Notes: generated by a model not told the origin, from the sequence alone. A stretch of DNA of 64,000 bases from Sinotaia quadrata (GCA_028829895.1 CM054178.1:19299501-19363500); one strand, 5' to 3'. Shown: positions 38,038-48,893, numbered from the stretch's first letter. Made by a program: numbers and translations.

Positions 38038-39626
38038 TGTGGCAGAGTAAATTTGCCTCTCTCTATTTTTAAATTAATTGTTAAATTGTCAGAGTAACCC
38101 GACATTAGGCACTCCTTATGACGGTAGTTTTGAAAGTGTCTGAGTTGAAGTAAACACCCGATTTCAGAATATGATAGAAATTGCTGGTGTAATGCAAACC
38201 ATCCCAACTGGGTAAGTAGTTTTTATTATCCAGTGTTTATGATTTATGAGGGCGATACCAACCAATGGGCTGAGATTTAATGTTTACCTGCTGTAGAGAA
38301 ATCTATTGTCTGATCACTTGAATCTGAAGTGGCAAAGAAGTCCGAAGTCCGGTCTTGAAAGGCGCCCATTAGCTTGATGGTGGGTTAACTGACAGGTTGA
38401 TAGATCATGGATTTAATGGATTAATGAATTATTTTTGCAGTCTGCTATTGATGTATTACACTTGTGTTTTAATAAGATGCATTATGTGAGTAGACTATTA
38501 TTTCTACAAATGTTTGAACTGTTTGTATATGGTGTTCTTATCAATTGACGTTGTTTTGATGTGCTATATTTATTATGCAGTGTGCTTGTATTGGGCTAAT
38601 AAATACCATTGTAGGAACGTTTAATTTGAGACTATAAAGTTATAAACTGGAATTATCATAGCTCCTTTATTATATTTTTTCAGGAAAAGCAGCCTTTTCA
38701 ATTTTCTACTTTCTGTGTATAATTTGAATCATGGTTACTGTTTGTGAACTGCTACGACTGACTGTGGTAAAGGTGGGGATTGGTGTGTAAGTGTAGAGAT
38801 ACACTACACCCCTTTGATGTATGGTGGCAATATATACTGGCTAAATGAACAATTTCTGGTACAGAGAAGTTACTATATATCGTTACACGTGTTTTTTCTG
38901 CTTGAAGGAACTGACACAGTGAAAAGGGTGCTCAAACTGGCTTGAGAGAATAATAGCATGTCAGTGTTTTGGATATGTGCAGAAGGAGACACTAGTTAAC
39001 GTGGACAAAATACAGTAAAACTGTTACAAACTGCACGAAAGACTATTGAGAGTGACTTAATTAAGGTTATGTAATAATACTATTGTTGCTTATATCTAAT
39101 AACTTATTTTTCTGTTTTTTGAGGGGAACTATCCTGATATTTGCATTGAATTGTTTAATTGTACATTGAATACATTTTTGGATAAAAGATAGTGCAATAC
39201 AAAAAATAAATGTTCAAATGTGGTTTCATAGAAATATTGATTTCAAGTAATCTTTCCATTGTACTGTCGTGTTATATTTGATTGTTGATTTAATAAATTT
39301 ATTGTCAAATTTATTGATCTTCTTAGGCATATTTAAAACTGTATGTTGGAGACGAAAGTGGTGGATATGGGCTCGCTAAATATAGATTGAAACTGATTTG
39401 TTTTCTACATTCATTGGAAGTTTTCCACCTACGGAATATTGTCTGACAGTAAATGTTTATCTTTAATGCTGTGAAAGAGGGAAACGTTTACAGTGAGAGA
39501 GAAGAGTGTGTTTGCTGAAAAAATATTAATAACATAAATTAAGATTATCATCACTCGTAATTAGTTGTGGATGAGTAATAAATTCATAATAATCATATCC
39601 ATTAACTAAGTGGCGTTGGCGTCACA
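38038..39626 (+). mobile_element. Solo-LTR-like repeat, family A
   Basis: 1589 bp beginning TGTGGCAGAG and ending GGCGTCACA, the inverse of the copy at 52261. The flanking pentamers are atatt and ttatt (4 of 5 match). It carries GGGCTAATAAATACC, a possible polyadenylation signal in this direction. It sits 70 bp beyond the putative poly(A) signal of gene B, tail to tail with it. Confidence 0.75.
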
Positions 39627-39695
39627 TTATTGTTTCTCTTTTTTTTGATTTCACCTATCCATAACCAATTTGTTCGAAGAAATGATATGTACAAT

Positions 39696-39701
39696 TTTAT
39701 T
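39696..39701 (-). promoter_or_regulatory. Possible polyadenylation signal of gene B
   Basis: AATAAA on the minus strand about 105 bases after the stop codon. Position is plausible for a short 3' UTR, but the AT-rich background makes such hexamers common, and transcript data would be needed to choose among several. Confidence 0.35.
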
Positions 39702-39805
39702 TGTATTTTCTTTTAAAGCTTAATAAACACAATGTACAAGTGTCAATATGGTCAAAGAAGCAAGACCCGCTCGCAGCAAACATAAACGCTCGGCATGAAG
39801 TTATC

Positions 39806-39889
39806 TCAGTCTTTGTATTTTATGTTGGTGTAAACACTGGTGGAGTTCTTGTACTGCTGTGCAACCTCATAACAGTAACGGTATTGCAC
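39806..39889 (-). CDS. Gene B last coding exon, end of PTP D2, stop TGA
   Basis: 84 coding bases including TGA, acceptor gttgcag, phase 0. It encodes VQYRYCYEVAQQYKNSTSVY then TNIKYKD and stop. This is the final helix of a PTP domain (QYxFCYEVxxEY). The stop at 39806-39808 closes a frame of about 910 codons over the 21 exons read in this window, all phases consistent. Confidence 0.93.
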   Translation of the reverse strand: MQYRYCYEVAQQYKNSTSVYTNIKYKD

Positions 39890-40194
39890 CTGCAACGCAA
39901 AAACAAAGCAAAATGGTTCAGTTTATATGTGCAATATAAATTAAAGGCGTGCGTTTATTAATATGAATTTCGTGTACAGAAATTTGTTGGCACAATGTAC
40001 AGTGAGAACTTTCAACTGCATTTCTTCATATTATTTTTTCTGGAAAGTAACAATGTCATCAGTGTCACTGCATCAATTCAAATACAAAGTATGAGTTGTA
40101 ACAGCAAGAGAGAAATTAATAATCTGGATTTTGGGTGGCGTGCAGAATACACGATTTTGTTTATGTACTGGGATAATGATCTCTTCAGATTGTT

Positions 40195-40375
40195 TTGTTT
40201 TCCTGAGGTATTCATTGTCCTTTAGTATTATTTTTTCCCGAGGTTTTCATTGTCCTTTAGTATTAGTTTGTTTTCCTGAGGTATTCATTGTCCTTTAGTA
40301 TTATTTTTTCCCGAGGTTTTCATTGTCCTTTAGTATTAGTTTGTTTTCCTGAGGTATTCATTGTCCTTTTATATT
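40195..40375. repeat. Tandem repeat, about 75-bp unit, 2.5 copies
   Basis: The block TTTTCCTGAGGTATTCATTG-TCCTTTAGTATTA alternates with TTTTTTCCCGAGGTTTTCAT-TGTCCTTTAGTATTAG. It is a higher-order array of a 35-40-bp half unit. It lies in the last intron of gene B. Confidence 0.85.
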
Positions 40376-40984
40376 CTTCACACCACAGAATACAAATACA
40401 CTTTCCTTTGAATAAAGTGACAAGGCGTGCTGTTGCGAACAGTAACTTTATGGCAAGGTTGTAAATCGAAACAAGATGGAAGGAATGTAACATTCAGGAT
40501 CCTTTTCGCTATAGGGCCTCGACAAATATTTAGAATAGCTGATACAGTGTTGTGAAAATACTCAGTGAAACGTACACATAAGCACCCTATGTCCTGAGAC
40601 GTTAGGCGTGAGACACGCCATTGATGAAACTATTTCATATATCATAGAATAAAACTACATTGGGTTATATTTAGTAAACAGGGTAAATGCCTATTTTCGG
40701 GGGAAGTAGATTACAGAGAAAACCAGAATGTGGTAGTCCTGTATATCGTATATTGTCAAGCAGAAATCCTCATTTCAAAGCGTTGGGGAACAGAAGCACA
40801 CTCCTTACTTGAATTTGACCTTAAGGAGTTGACTCCCTTCTGTAAACTTTAATGCTGCATATATCATTGTTCACGTTAAATTATTTATTTTAGCGGTTAT
40901 TAAGTAAGCATAATTAATCTGAACATCCATTTGCATAATTAAATATTATGTAGTTTTAAATATATGGGATCATTGATAAAAGGC

Positions 40985-41138
40985 AGTTAAGATTTATCTA
41001 ATAATTCAGCAAAGGTACAGGTATACCTCTTACACTTTGCAAGTGGTAGTGCCTTCATTTAAGGTTTATCTAATAATTCAGCAAAAGGACAGGTATATTT
41101 CTTACACTTTGCAAGTGTTAGTGCCTTCATCTAAGGAA
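40985..41138. repeat. 74-bp direct duplication in the last gene B intron
   Basis: Two copies of TTTATCTAATAATTCAGCAA ... CACTTTGCAAGTG..AGTGCC-TTCAT, about 93% alike by eye. They end 16 bp from the splice donor of exon 41154. Confidence 0.88.
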
Positions 41139-41153
41139 ATAACGTGAAATTAC

Positions 41154-41289
41154 CAGTGAATTTATGGACTGAGGTCTCACACTTTGCACTTTACGAACAG
41201 CCAGATAAATGTCAACTTCGTTGGTATGACTCATCCGGCAGATTATCTCCCATAGCGCACAAAGAAGGCCGCTCTTAGAGGCTCCATCT
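41154..41289 (-). CDS. Gene B exon: PTP D2 signature, catalytic Arg lost
   Basis: 136-bp exon, acceptor atttcag, donor CTG|gtaatt, phase 2 to 0, the same size as the D1 signature exon. With the previous exon it gives VVVQCKDGASKSGLL: the CxxGxxR signature has Lys in place of Arg. It continues CALWEIICRMSHTNEVDIYL and ends VRPQSINSL. The sequence upstream of its acceptor is the first unit of a 1-kb 18-bp minisatellite. This exon has no ATG-started frame and was found by translating the region upstream of the minisatellite. Confidence 0.92.
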
Positions 41290-42325
41290 CTGAAATATAG
41301 AGTAATATAACAAATATAGAGTAATATAACAAATATAGAGTATTATCACGAATATAGAGTAATATCACAAATATAGAGTAATATCACGAATATAGAGTAA
41401 TATCACGAATATAGAGTAATATCACAAATATAGAGTAATATCACAAATATAGAGTAATATAACAAATATAGAGTAATATCACGAATATAGAGTAATATCA
41501 CAAATATAGAGTAATATCACGAATATAGAGTAATATCACAAATATAGAGTAATATCACGAATATAGAGTAATATCACAAATATAGAGTAATATAACAAAT
41601 ATAGAGTAATATCACGAATATAGAGTAATATCACAAATATAGAGTAATATCACGAATATAGAGTAATATCACGAATATAGAGTAATATCACAAATATAGA
41701 GTAATATCACAAATATAGAGTAATATCACGAATATAGAGTAATATCACAAATATAGAGTAATATCACGAATATAGAGTAATATCACAAATATAGAGTAAT
41801 ATAACAAATATAGAGTAAATATCACGAATATAGAGTAATATAACAAATATAGAGTAATATCACGAATATAGAGTAATATCACGAATATAGAGTAATATCA
41901 CGAATATAGAGTAATATCACGAATATAGAGTAATATCACAAATATAAAGTAATATCACAAATATAAAGTAATATCACGAATATAGAGTAATATCACGAAT
42001 ATAGAGTAATATCACGAATATAGGAATATAGAGTAATATCACGAATATAGAGTAATATCGCAAATATAGAGTAATATCACAAATATAGAGTAATATAACA
42101 AATATAGAGTAATATCACGAATATAGAGTAATATCACGAATATAGAGTAATATCACGAATATAGAGTAATATCGCAAATATAGAGTAATATCACAAATAT
42201 AAAGTAATATCACAAATATAAAGTAATATCACGAATATAGAGTAATATCACGAATATAGAGTAATATCACGTATATAGAGTAATATCGCAAATATAGAGT
42301 AATATCACAAATATAGAGTAATATC
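41290..42325. repeat. 18-bp minisatellite, about 57 units, at a splice acceptor
   Basis: The unit is AATATAGAGTAATATCAC with variants ending CACG, CACA and AACA. The array starts at the base next to the gene B exon 41154-41289, so the acceptor tract of that exon (TATTACTCTATATTTCAG on the transcribed strand) is itself the last unit with a CAG change. Single-base insertions and an AAAG variant occur in patches. Confidence 0.97.
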
Positions 42326-42865
42326 ACTGACTTCACTATGCTGTGACAGGCAATGCTGGATAAGGCTACTGATTATTTCTTTAATTAGCATTATCTTATC
42401 CTATTAACATTTTTGTTCTAAGCAGTGTGATGTGACAGTTTCCGAATTTCGACATTTCAGAGTTACAGACAGTTGTGGTTTACTGGAAATAGCGTATATT
42501 GTACATTATAACACTGTTTTAAACAATGCAATTGAAATTGGTCGCATGATATATTACAAGTGTTCATGGAACAAAAGTACCTACTAAAATATATATCCGT
42601 CAATTCATTTCTTATATTTTAATGCATATAAATGTGATGAAATAATAAGTATTATAGTTACATAATGTGTGGAGATCTAATCTTATAACTTTATTAAGAA
42701 ATGAACGAAAATTGCACGTATTTGCCATATGACTTAACATGTATACATTTAGTCAAATATATATATTAGATGAAATGAACCACCCATTCGAAACCACAAA
42801 TTTGATATATAAAAATATGTACCTACACACATTTGTACATATGGAAAGTCAATTCACTAACTCAC

Positions 42866-43011
42866 TTGCATTGAACGACTACAGGATTGCATCCCTTTGT
42901 CTGAGTGTGAGCCTGCAGTAATTCAATAATGTGCAGCAAATCCGCAGTATTGGTAGGACATTCCTTAACCCATTCTGTGTATGACCAGATGCACACCTCC
43001 CGCTCTTGATC
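42866..43011 (-). CDS. Gene B exon: PTP D2, degenerate WPD region and VVVQCK
   Basis: 146-bp exon, acceptor ttacag, donor CAA|gtgagt, phase 0 to 2. It encodes DQEREVCIWSYTEWVKECPT and ends NPVVVQC. The general-acid loop (W-P-D in active domains) is absent: the aligned block is IWSYTEW. The signature His before the Cys is Gln. The split codon position in the signature is the same phase as in D1, again showing shared exon structure. Confidence 0.92.
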
Positions 43012-43236
43012 CTGTAACAATTGTCTTTATATGTAATATATGTGACATTCTATGTTATGTGTAATATGTAATATTCTAAAATGTGTACTTTTACAATAAA
43101 TCATATCTATTATTTTGCTGACTCAATGTATATGTACATACAAATACTCATCTATCCATACATTCTTGTATACTTAATGGGAACACAATCACAAACATAC
43201 AATCAATTATGACTAATTGTGCTTCCGATAGTTTAC

Positions 43237-43365
43237 CTGATTTTTAAGATTTACTTTGTAGCTAACAAGGTTACTGCTCATGTAGGCTTTAGATGTCAGT
43301 GTTACAGCGTAGATTCCAGTCCTAATTGTCGCCCCTTCTTCTATCGGCCAGTAGCGGCACGACTC
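43237..43365 (-). CDS. Gene B exon: PTP D2, central segment
   Basis: 129-bp exon, acceptor tacag, donor CAG|gtaaac, phase 0-0. It encodes ESCRYWPIEEGATIRTGIYA and ends SYKVNLKNQ, matching the CxxYWP strand of PTP domains. Confidence 0.93.
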
Positions 43366-43440
43366 CTGTAAAATAAGAGTTTGAGTAGTTAATGCTCAAT
43401 GAAAAAAAAAATACATTTCAGTTTAGTGTGGAAAATACAT

Positions 43441-43453
43441 GCACACACACACA

Positions 43454-43503
<50 letters not shown>

Positions 43504-43524
43504 TGAGTGTGTGTGTGTGTGTGT
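43441..43524. repeat. (CA)n followed by (TG)n, inverted
   Basis: GCACACACACACACA is followed at once by about 32 GTs, so the two arms can pair as a hairpin. It lies about 75 bp upstream of the acceptor of exon 43237. Confidence 0.93.
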
Positions 43525-43768
43525 TACGTGTCCAGCATTTATTTTAAGACCCTGCTCGAGAATTTCAGAATTCTAATTTAACAATTTAAATTTAATTCTC
43601 TTCCTAATTTCGAACAGACTGGCTGCTCAAGCTATCCTTCGTTTCCTTATGAAAATTGTGTCTTGTAGTAGGGACAAACAAATTCACGAACAGATAACTT
43701 GCGTACAAAAGCTCGGTTTGGAAACCGTTAAAAGTCTCTTTAAAAATTGGCATACATTTGTTAACATA

Positions 43769-43769
<1 letters not shown>

Positions 43770-43840
<71 letters not shown>
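43770..43840. repeat. (AC)n microsatellite
   Basis: About 35 perfect AC units, reading (GT)n on the transcribed strand, 43 bases past the donor of exon 43884. Confidence 0.96.
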
Positions 43841-43844
<4 letters not shown>

Positions 43845-43883
43845 TTCTCGCACACCAACTGTTTCCATATTTGTCGGTATCAC

Positions 43884-44018
43884 CTCTTCTTTGTCATTAT
43901 TATTCCCGATGGAGACGACAATTTTCACTCCACATCCGTCTATTAGTCTCCAGATGTCCACTATGGTCTCCGGAAGTGGAAGTTGCGTCAGTATGCAGCC
44001 ACGTGGGTCTATAAATGT
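43884..44018 (-). CDS. Gene B exon: PTP D2, TQLPLPET motif
   Basis: 135-bp exon, acceptor ttcaag, donor GAG|gtgata, phase 0-0. It encodes TFIDPRGCILTQLPLPETIV, then DIWRLIDGCGVKIVVSIGNN. This is the D2 match to the two D1 exons 54713 and 51872 (34+98 bp), here fused into one exon. A (TG)n tract lies about 43 bases past the donor on the transcribed strand. Confidence 0.94.
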
Positions 44019-44299
44019 CTTGAAAAATATTTAGTATCTTAAACAATTCATCATAACAATGCTACTGATTTTGAACATTGTGCTACTTTCTGAGTTGTGC
44101 AATATATTATTTTTTTGTTTTGGAACTACTAATTTTAAACTAATTAAATTGTGACGTCATAGTAAATGTTGCAAGCTTAACGTGAAATACAAAATAGCAA
44201 AATGTACATCTTGCAGTGTGTGTTCAATTCAGTCAACCCTGTTTTGATTTTGTCTGTTAATGCGTATGTGCACATGTTTCACAATTAATTAAACATAAC

Positions 44300-44627
44300 T
44301 TTAGGTACACGTTCTATGTATCTCTTTGTCTTCAAATTCAAAAGTGAATAGACAGCAACATTCTCTACTGCAAGTAAATTCCTTAAACTCAGCCAATTGG
44401 CTATTCTCGTTCTCATAATAAATAAAAATAATTGGATAATAGAAAATTTTTCACTCAGTTTCCACTAGGTCAGCAAATCTAGAATGTTCTAGCCCCAATC
44501 TGTTTACTTCAAATCAAACACTTTCAAAATAACGCCATAAGGAGTGTCTAAGGTCGGGTCATTTAGCAACTAATATAACAAATAGAATTAAAAGATATGG
44601 AGGGGCAAAATTACTCTGTCAAACTAC
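44300..44627 (-). mobile_element. LTR-like repeat, family A, fragment
   Basis: Contains ATTCTCTACTGCAAGTAAAT, TTCAAATCAAACACTTTC and AGGAGTGTCTAAGGTCGGGT, ending near AGGGGCAAAATTACTCTGTC. It represents about the last 300 bp of the unit and lies in a gene B intron. Confidence 0.55.
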
Positions 44628-44904
44628 GGTTTTCTAAAGTCTAATTAATGTTTCTAACGTTTGTTTTAGTTTTGAATTTATTTTCATTTCATTGAATTAT
44701 ATTGGGTCTTGACGTATACAATACGTTTGTACCTTAAAGCATGCTAGACGAAATATTATTTTATTGTGAAAACCGGTTGAAAACATTTTCGATTGAACAA
44801 AGAATAGAGAAAAGCATTGTATTAAAAATCGGCACATCATTACGTCTCAACACTTTACAGATGCAAAGTTATTTATGTGATGAAAATGTTGATAATATAG
44901 GTTT

Positions 44905-45026
44905 ATACTCACCAACATAAATAGTGCATTAACATACTGATTAATATACTCACCAACATGGATATTGCATTAATATACTGATTAATATACTCACTGACAT
45001 GAATACTGCATTAATATACTGATTCC
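44905..45026. repeat. 41-42-bp tandem repeat holding a splice donor, 3 units
   Basis: Each unit on the transcribed strand is CAGTATATTAATGCAGTATT, CATGTCA, then GTGAGTATATTAAT. The first is the end of the D2 exon 44995-45068 and its donor. Second and third GTGAGT donors lie at 44953-44948 and 44911-44906. Confidence 0.93.
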
Positions 45027-45068
45027 GTCCGCTAGCATATGGGGTTAAGTAGACGAGATGCTTGTCAT
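44995..45068 (-). CDS. Gene B exon: PTP D2, QYINAVF motif
   Basis: 74-bp exon, acceptor attgcag, donor TCA|gtgagt, phase 1 to 0, same size and phases as the D1 exon at 55719. It encodes DDKHLVYLTPYASGRNQYIN then AVFMS, the D2 version of DYINASY. It is not an ATG-open frame and was found from the phase gap between its neighbours. Its last 27 bases plus donor are repeated twice more downstream (see finding at 44905-45026). A hAT MITE sits 53 bp upstream of its acceptor. Confidence 0.9.
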
Positions 45069-45121
45069 CTGCAATTCATTTACAATCATCATTTGTTAAT
45101 AAAGCTTAATATGCATTAGGG

Positions 45122-45319
45122 CAGGGGTCACCAACACGGTGCCCGCGGGCACCAGGTCGCCCGCAAAGACCACATGAGTCGCCCGCAGACCTTTTCTAAG
45201 TCTTCACTTTATTAATAATGTATAAAAGCAAACTAGAAGAGTGTATCAAACTGATAGCCCTTCGCATGACTCAGTACCCATGAAGTAGCTCTCAGTATCA
45301 AAAAGGTTGGTGACCCCTG
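45122..45319. mobile_element. Short hAT MITE, 198 bp, 8-bp TSD
   Basis: Ends CAGGGGTCACCAAC and GTTGGTGACCCCTG are perfect 14-bp inverted repeats. The flanks carry a perfect 8-bp direct repeat CATTAGGG (45114-45121 and 45320-45327). It has no coding capacity. It lies inside a gene B intron, 53 bp upstream of the acceptor of exon 44995-45068. Its ends differ from those of the 17-20 kb element, so another hAT family must have moved it. Confidence 0.95.
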
Positions 45320-45411
45320 CATTAGGGATTGTAAGTTATATAATGAAAGAGATTTTTTAGTATAGTTTATTCTAGTGTAGGTAAAGTCACTTGTCTTTCT
45401 TTCTATCTTTT

Positions 45412-45612
<201 letters not shown>

Positions 45613-45973
45613 TTTCTTATTTATCCCCACCACTTTCATAGCTTTTCAAAACCATTGACGATGCTAACTCCAATAAAGTTAAGTGTAATATGTATGCCAA
45701 GGTTACTCTAATTATAGACAATCAACAACTATTAAAGTAAGGTCTGTTTTGACATCTTTACATTTTGAAAAGTTTGCAGACTTTTATAAAATATTTATAA
45801 TGCACAATGATGTGTGACTATGGAAAGGATTCTAGTGTAATATAAAGCTTATGTAGAATAAAACTGTTAAAAACAGCTAAGACACACCTTTTGTATATTT
45901 TATATTTTACTGTTGCCAAAGCTGCACAATGAACTGTTAACATACTTAAATAAGTAGGGCCTTTTGTTCTTAC

Positions 45974-46073
45974 CGGGAAGTACGTTCGGATTACGGTTCT
46001 TTGCTTGATTTTCGTCTTGCATGGACACATTGTAAGTAGAAGTGGCGAAGGCGACTGTCATCTGCTTCAAAGT
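45974..46073 (-). CDS. Gene B exon: start of PTP D2
   Basis: 100-bp exon, acceptor accag, donor CCCG|gtaaga, phase 0 to 1. It encodes TLKQMTVAFATSTYNVSMQD then ENQAKNRNPNVLP. The KNR-NVLP block is the D2 equivalent of KNRY-ILP, with Tyr replaced by Asn, so the phosphotyrosine-recognition residue is gone in D2. Confidence 0.92.
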
Positions 46074-46184
46074 CTGGTAACATATTTACTTCCTTTTAAA
46101 ATATACACTAAATAAAAATCATTTGCAAGAAATAGGTATTTAATCTAAATATATGCATTAATTAATCGTATATAATAAATATGT

Positions 46185-46320
46185 ATTAATAATATACATT
46201 AAATAAATATTTAATCATATGCAATAACTAAATATTTAATCATATGCAATAACTAAATATTTAATCGTATACATTAAATAAATATTTAATCATATTCGTG
46301 AAATAGATATTTAATCGTTG
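46185..46320. repeat. AT-rich tandem repeat, about 31-bp unit
   Basis: Repeats of AAATATTTAATCATATGCAA-TAACT with variants, four copies, in a gene B intron about 110 bp upstream of exon 45974. Confidence 0.75.
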
Positions 46321-46671
46321 AACATTTTACGATTTAAAAGCAGAGAGAGAGAGAGAGAGAGAATTGTGCATTAGTTTCATGCGTCATCGTAATAAATACT
46401 GAACAACGTATGTTGCACGTGTCAGCAGTTCTGTAAAATACAAGTTATATTTTTAATTTTAAGATGGTGTGTGATCATTTCTTAGCCTTACTTAATTTGG
46501 GGGCAGATAAGCAGTTTCATACTGCGAAACCGAATTGAATCAAGGTCCTTTCTCTGCAGGCAATCTTTGTAATAATATAATTTTGTTGTTGGTAAATGTA
46601 TGGCTTTAGACTTAGACATGTTTTCTAACAATATGGGTGCATTACTTTTTATCGTGTTGTCAATTTCTCAC

Positions 46672-46806
46672 CTCATATTCCTGATCGATACGACGCTTGG
46701 CAGTATTACCAGTGAGAAAGTCCTTGTCAAAATCAGTCACACTGAGTCTGGTGTTGTCGCTGGCATAAGCTTCCAAAACTACCTCGTGCAAAAACTCGTA
46801 TTGTTT
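46672..46806 (-). CDS. Gene B exon: end of PTP D1 and D1-D2 linker
   Basis: 135-bp exon, acceptor caacag, donor GAG|gtgaga, phase 0-0. KQYEFLHEVVLEAYASDN is the last helix of D1 (family: QYxFxHxAxLE). The rest, FDKDFLTGNTAKRRIDQEYE, is the linker to D2. Confidence 0.94.
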
Positions 46807-46945
46807 CTGTTGGCATAAGAAAAGTACTATATCACTGTTGTACTTTGAAAGATAATTTATTATAAGTGTACAGTGTTGTTTCCTCGTGTATCTGTTTGCT
46901 TGATTAGTTTTTGTGGGCATTTTAATTCTGTAATTGTATGTGTAC

Positions 46946-47081
46946 CTTATTTTGGACCATGCAACACCGCTCTTCACGCATGCGCTTAACAATGGCGTAT
47001 ATGTTCACTTCCTTTTCGTGTTGTGCATGATCCATGACAATGTCTAGAGCTAAGTATGTTCCAGTCCGCCCGACACCAGCA
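46946..47081 (-). CDS. Gene B exon: PTP D1 signature loop AGVGRTG
   Basis: 136-bp exon, acceptor tatcag, donor AAG|gtacac, phase 2 to 0. Joined to the previous exon it completes HCSAGVGRTG, the intact PTP signature with the substrate-binding Arg. It continues TYLALDIVMDHAQHEKEVNI and ends MREERCCMVQNK, which carries the catalytic Q-loop glutamine. D1 is therefore likely an active tyrosine phosphatase. Confidence 0.95.
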
Positions 47082-48099
47082 CTGATACAGAAAACAAAAA
47101 ATGAAAAAATGAATCATTGATACCCACGTCATGCGATCACATTTCTCACAAACAATTCTTTAAGATATTGTTAAAAATAAAAGACCAAAGTTTATAGATA
47201 ATGAGAGAGTAGGTGTTGAATTATAGTTTTCTATGAAAGGATACTGTTATCAATATCTTAAAAAGCAACACGACGGCGGCACTCAACACAACTACTTTCT
47301 TTTAAAATGTATTCACGATGTCGTGGACGACGGCGACAACATATATACACGACTTATGATCAGTAATGGTGTGTAGAGAAGGAGGAGAATTAAATGGTGA
47401 GTTTTAAGTATTGTGAAAATGGGGAAACGATGATGATCCATGATGATTATTAAGAGGTCTAAGTAAAGAATAATGAAAAAAGTAACATTTATATTATTTT
47501 GTGTCTTTGGATAGTTTGATTTATGACCGTTTAAATGCACAGTTCTTATGACAGTCCAGAAATACAAATTTATGTCTGTTTATTTATAAGAATGTATATC
47601 ACTGCGACAGTTATGAATAAAATTATTTTTTGTTTCACTAGGTTTTAAGTGTTGTTACAAATTGCCTTTCATGTTACCAAGTGCAAAGGAATTAGTTATT
47701 ATAGGAACACTCGAAGGACTACTGTTTGTTATGTGTACTCGCGCTTGAGTGTTCTGTGTGTACAATATCCAAAGTATATTTATCCAGGCACATCTCCAAT
47801 TTTTGGAGAACTACCTCTACATGCTGTAAATGAATGCACTACAACACCGGGAGTTAAGAAATGAATTTCTGAATGATTATAAAATACTGAAACATGATTT
47901 CTTATATTGCACGAGACCAGATAAATGGAACTGTGTCCATTATGTGTATGTGATTAGGGAATCAGTACACGAAATAGGAAACTTGAATTTCCTTTTTCTT
48001 TCAATACAAGCACTACGTGGAGCGCATAGACGGAAACGTAACTGTCATGATCGGAACAAAGAATATATAAGAACAGTCCATAATTTGCTGTGGGCATAA
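47082..48099. other. Gene B intron (D1), unremarkable
   Basis: Between exons 48752 and 46946. No mobile element recognised. Confidence 0.6.
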
Positions 48100-48240
48100 A
48101 GATGCTGCTGCTGCTGCTGATGGTGGTGGTGGTGGTGAATGTGATGATAAGGACAAATGTGACAACGACGATGATAATGATGACGACATACTCTATCGAT
48201 CGATAGATAGATAGACAGATGTATTGTCTATCTATCTAAG
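48100..48240. repeat. Compound trinucleotide/tetranucleotide patch
   Basis: (GCT)n, then (GGT)n, GAT-rich units, and a self-complementary GATAGATAGATAGACAGA / TCTATCTATCTAA pair near 48200-48239. Confidence 0.85.
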
Positions 48241-48751
48241 TTATGTAAATAATGATGAGATGTATGTTTGCTTGAAGATGGCAGGTTTCATTTAACAACT
48301 GTTAAAAATACTGTGAGGAGTGTTTTTTTTTTTTTAATATAAAATCTATAATAGGTTAGGATAACAATCTCTAAGAATAAAATGTTTATTTTATTTTAAA
48401 TTGTTTCAACCATCATGAAATTGTATATTATGTGGTATATGAATATTAATATTAACCAAATAAAGTATTTTTATAATTTAGAGTTAATTGTTTAAAAATA
48501 TTTTTTTATATTTTTATACAGTCCTTCACCTAGTTCATTAGCTTGATTTTATTGATTCTTTTTGAGTATATTAATTATCAAATATTTTCCTTTATCATAT
48601 TGGCCTGCCATATGACACAAGAAGGCAACAAATAAAATAAAATTCGCTTTAATCCACTGTCGATGAGGACGAAAGTACGAACAAAATATAATTGTATATA
48701 AATTAATGTTTTAATTTTGTGCGGGTTTTACTCCTTTATTGATATTATCAC

Positions 48752-48893
48752 CTGCAATGTACAAGGAGGGGAGACGCTGTGCGGCTGTAAGCACGTGACC
48801 TGACAAATCGCCAGAAATCCACCAGGTTAATGGTTCGCGGTACGTCATGGTCAAACCAGCTGACGTAGTGAAACTGTTCCACGCATCTTGTTT
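48752..48893 (-). CDS. Gene B exon: PTP D1, WPD-type loop and catalytic Cys
   Basis: 142-bp exon, acceptor agtctag, donor AG|gtgata, phase 1 to 2. It encodes VEQFHYVSWFDHDVPRTINL and ends PLLVHCS, with the serine codon split across the intron. The general-acid Asp is present but the WPD proline is Phe (WFD). The nucleophile cysteine is in LVHCS. A TCTAG acceptor six bases inside a second AG is preferred because only it gives the phase set by the previous exon. Confidence 0.92.

Noticed and set aside
41290..42325. CRISPR-like array of regularly spaced repeats
   Set aside because: Head-to-tail 18-bp units without spacers, in a eukaryotic intron.
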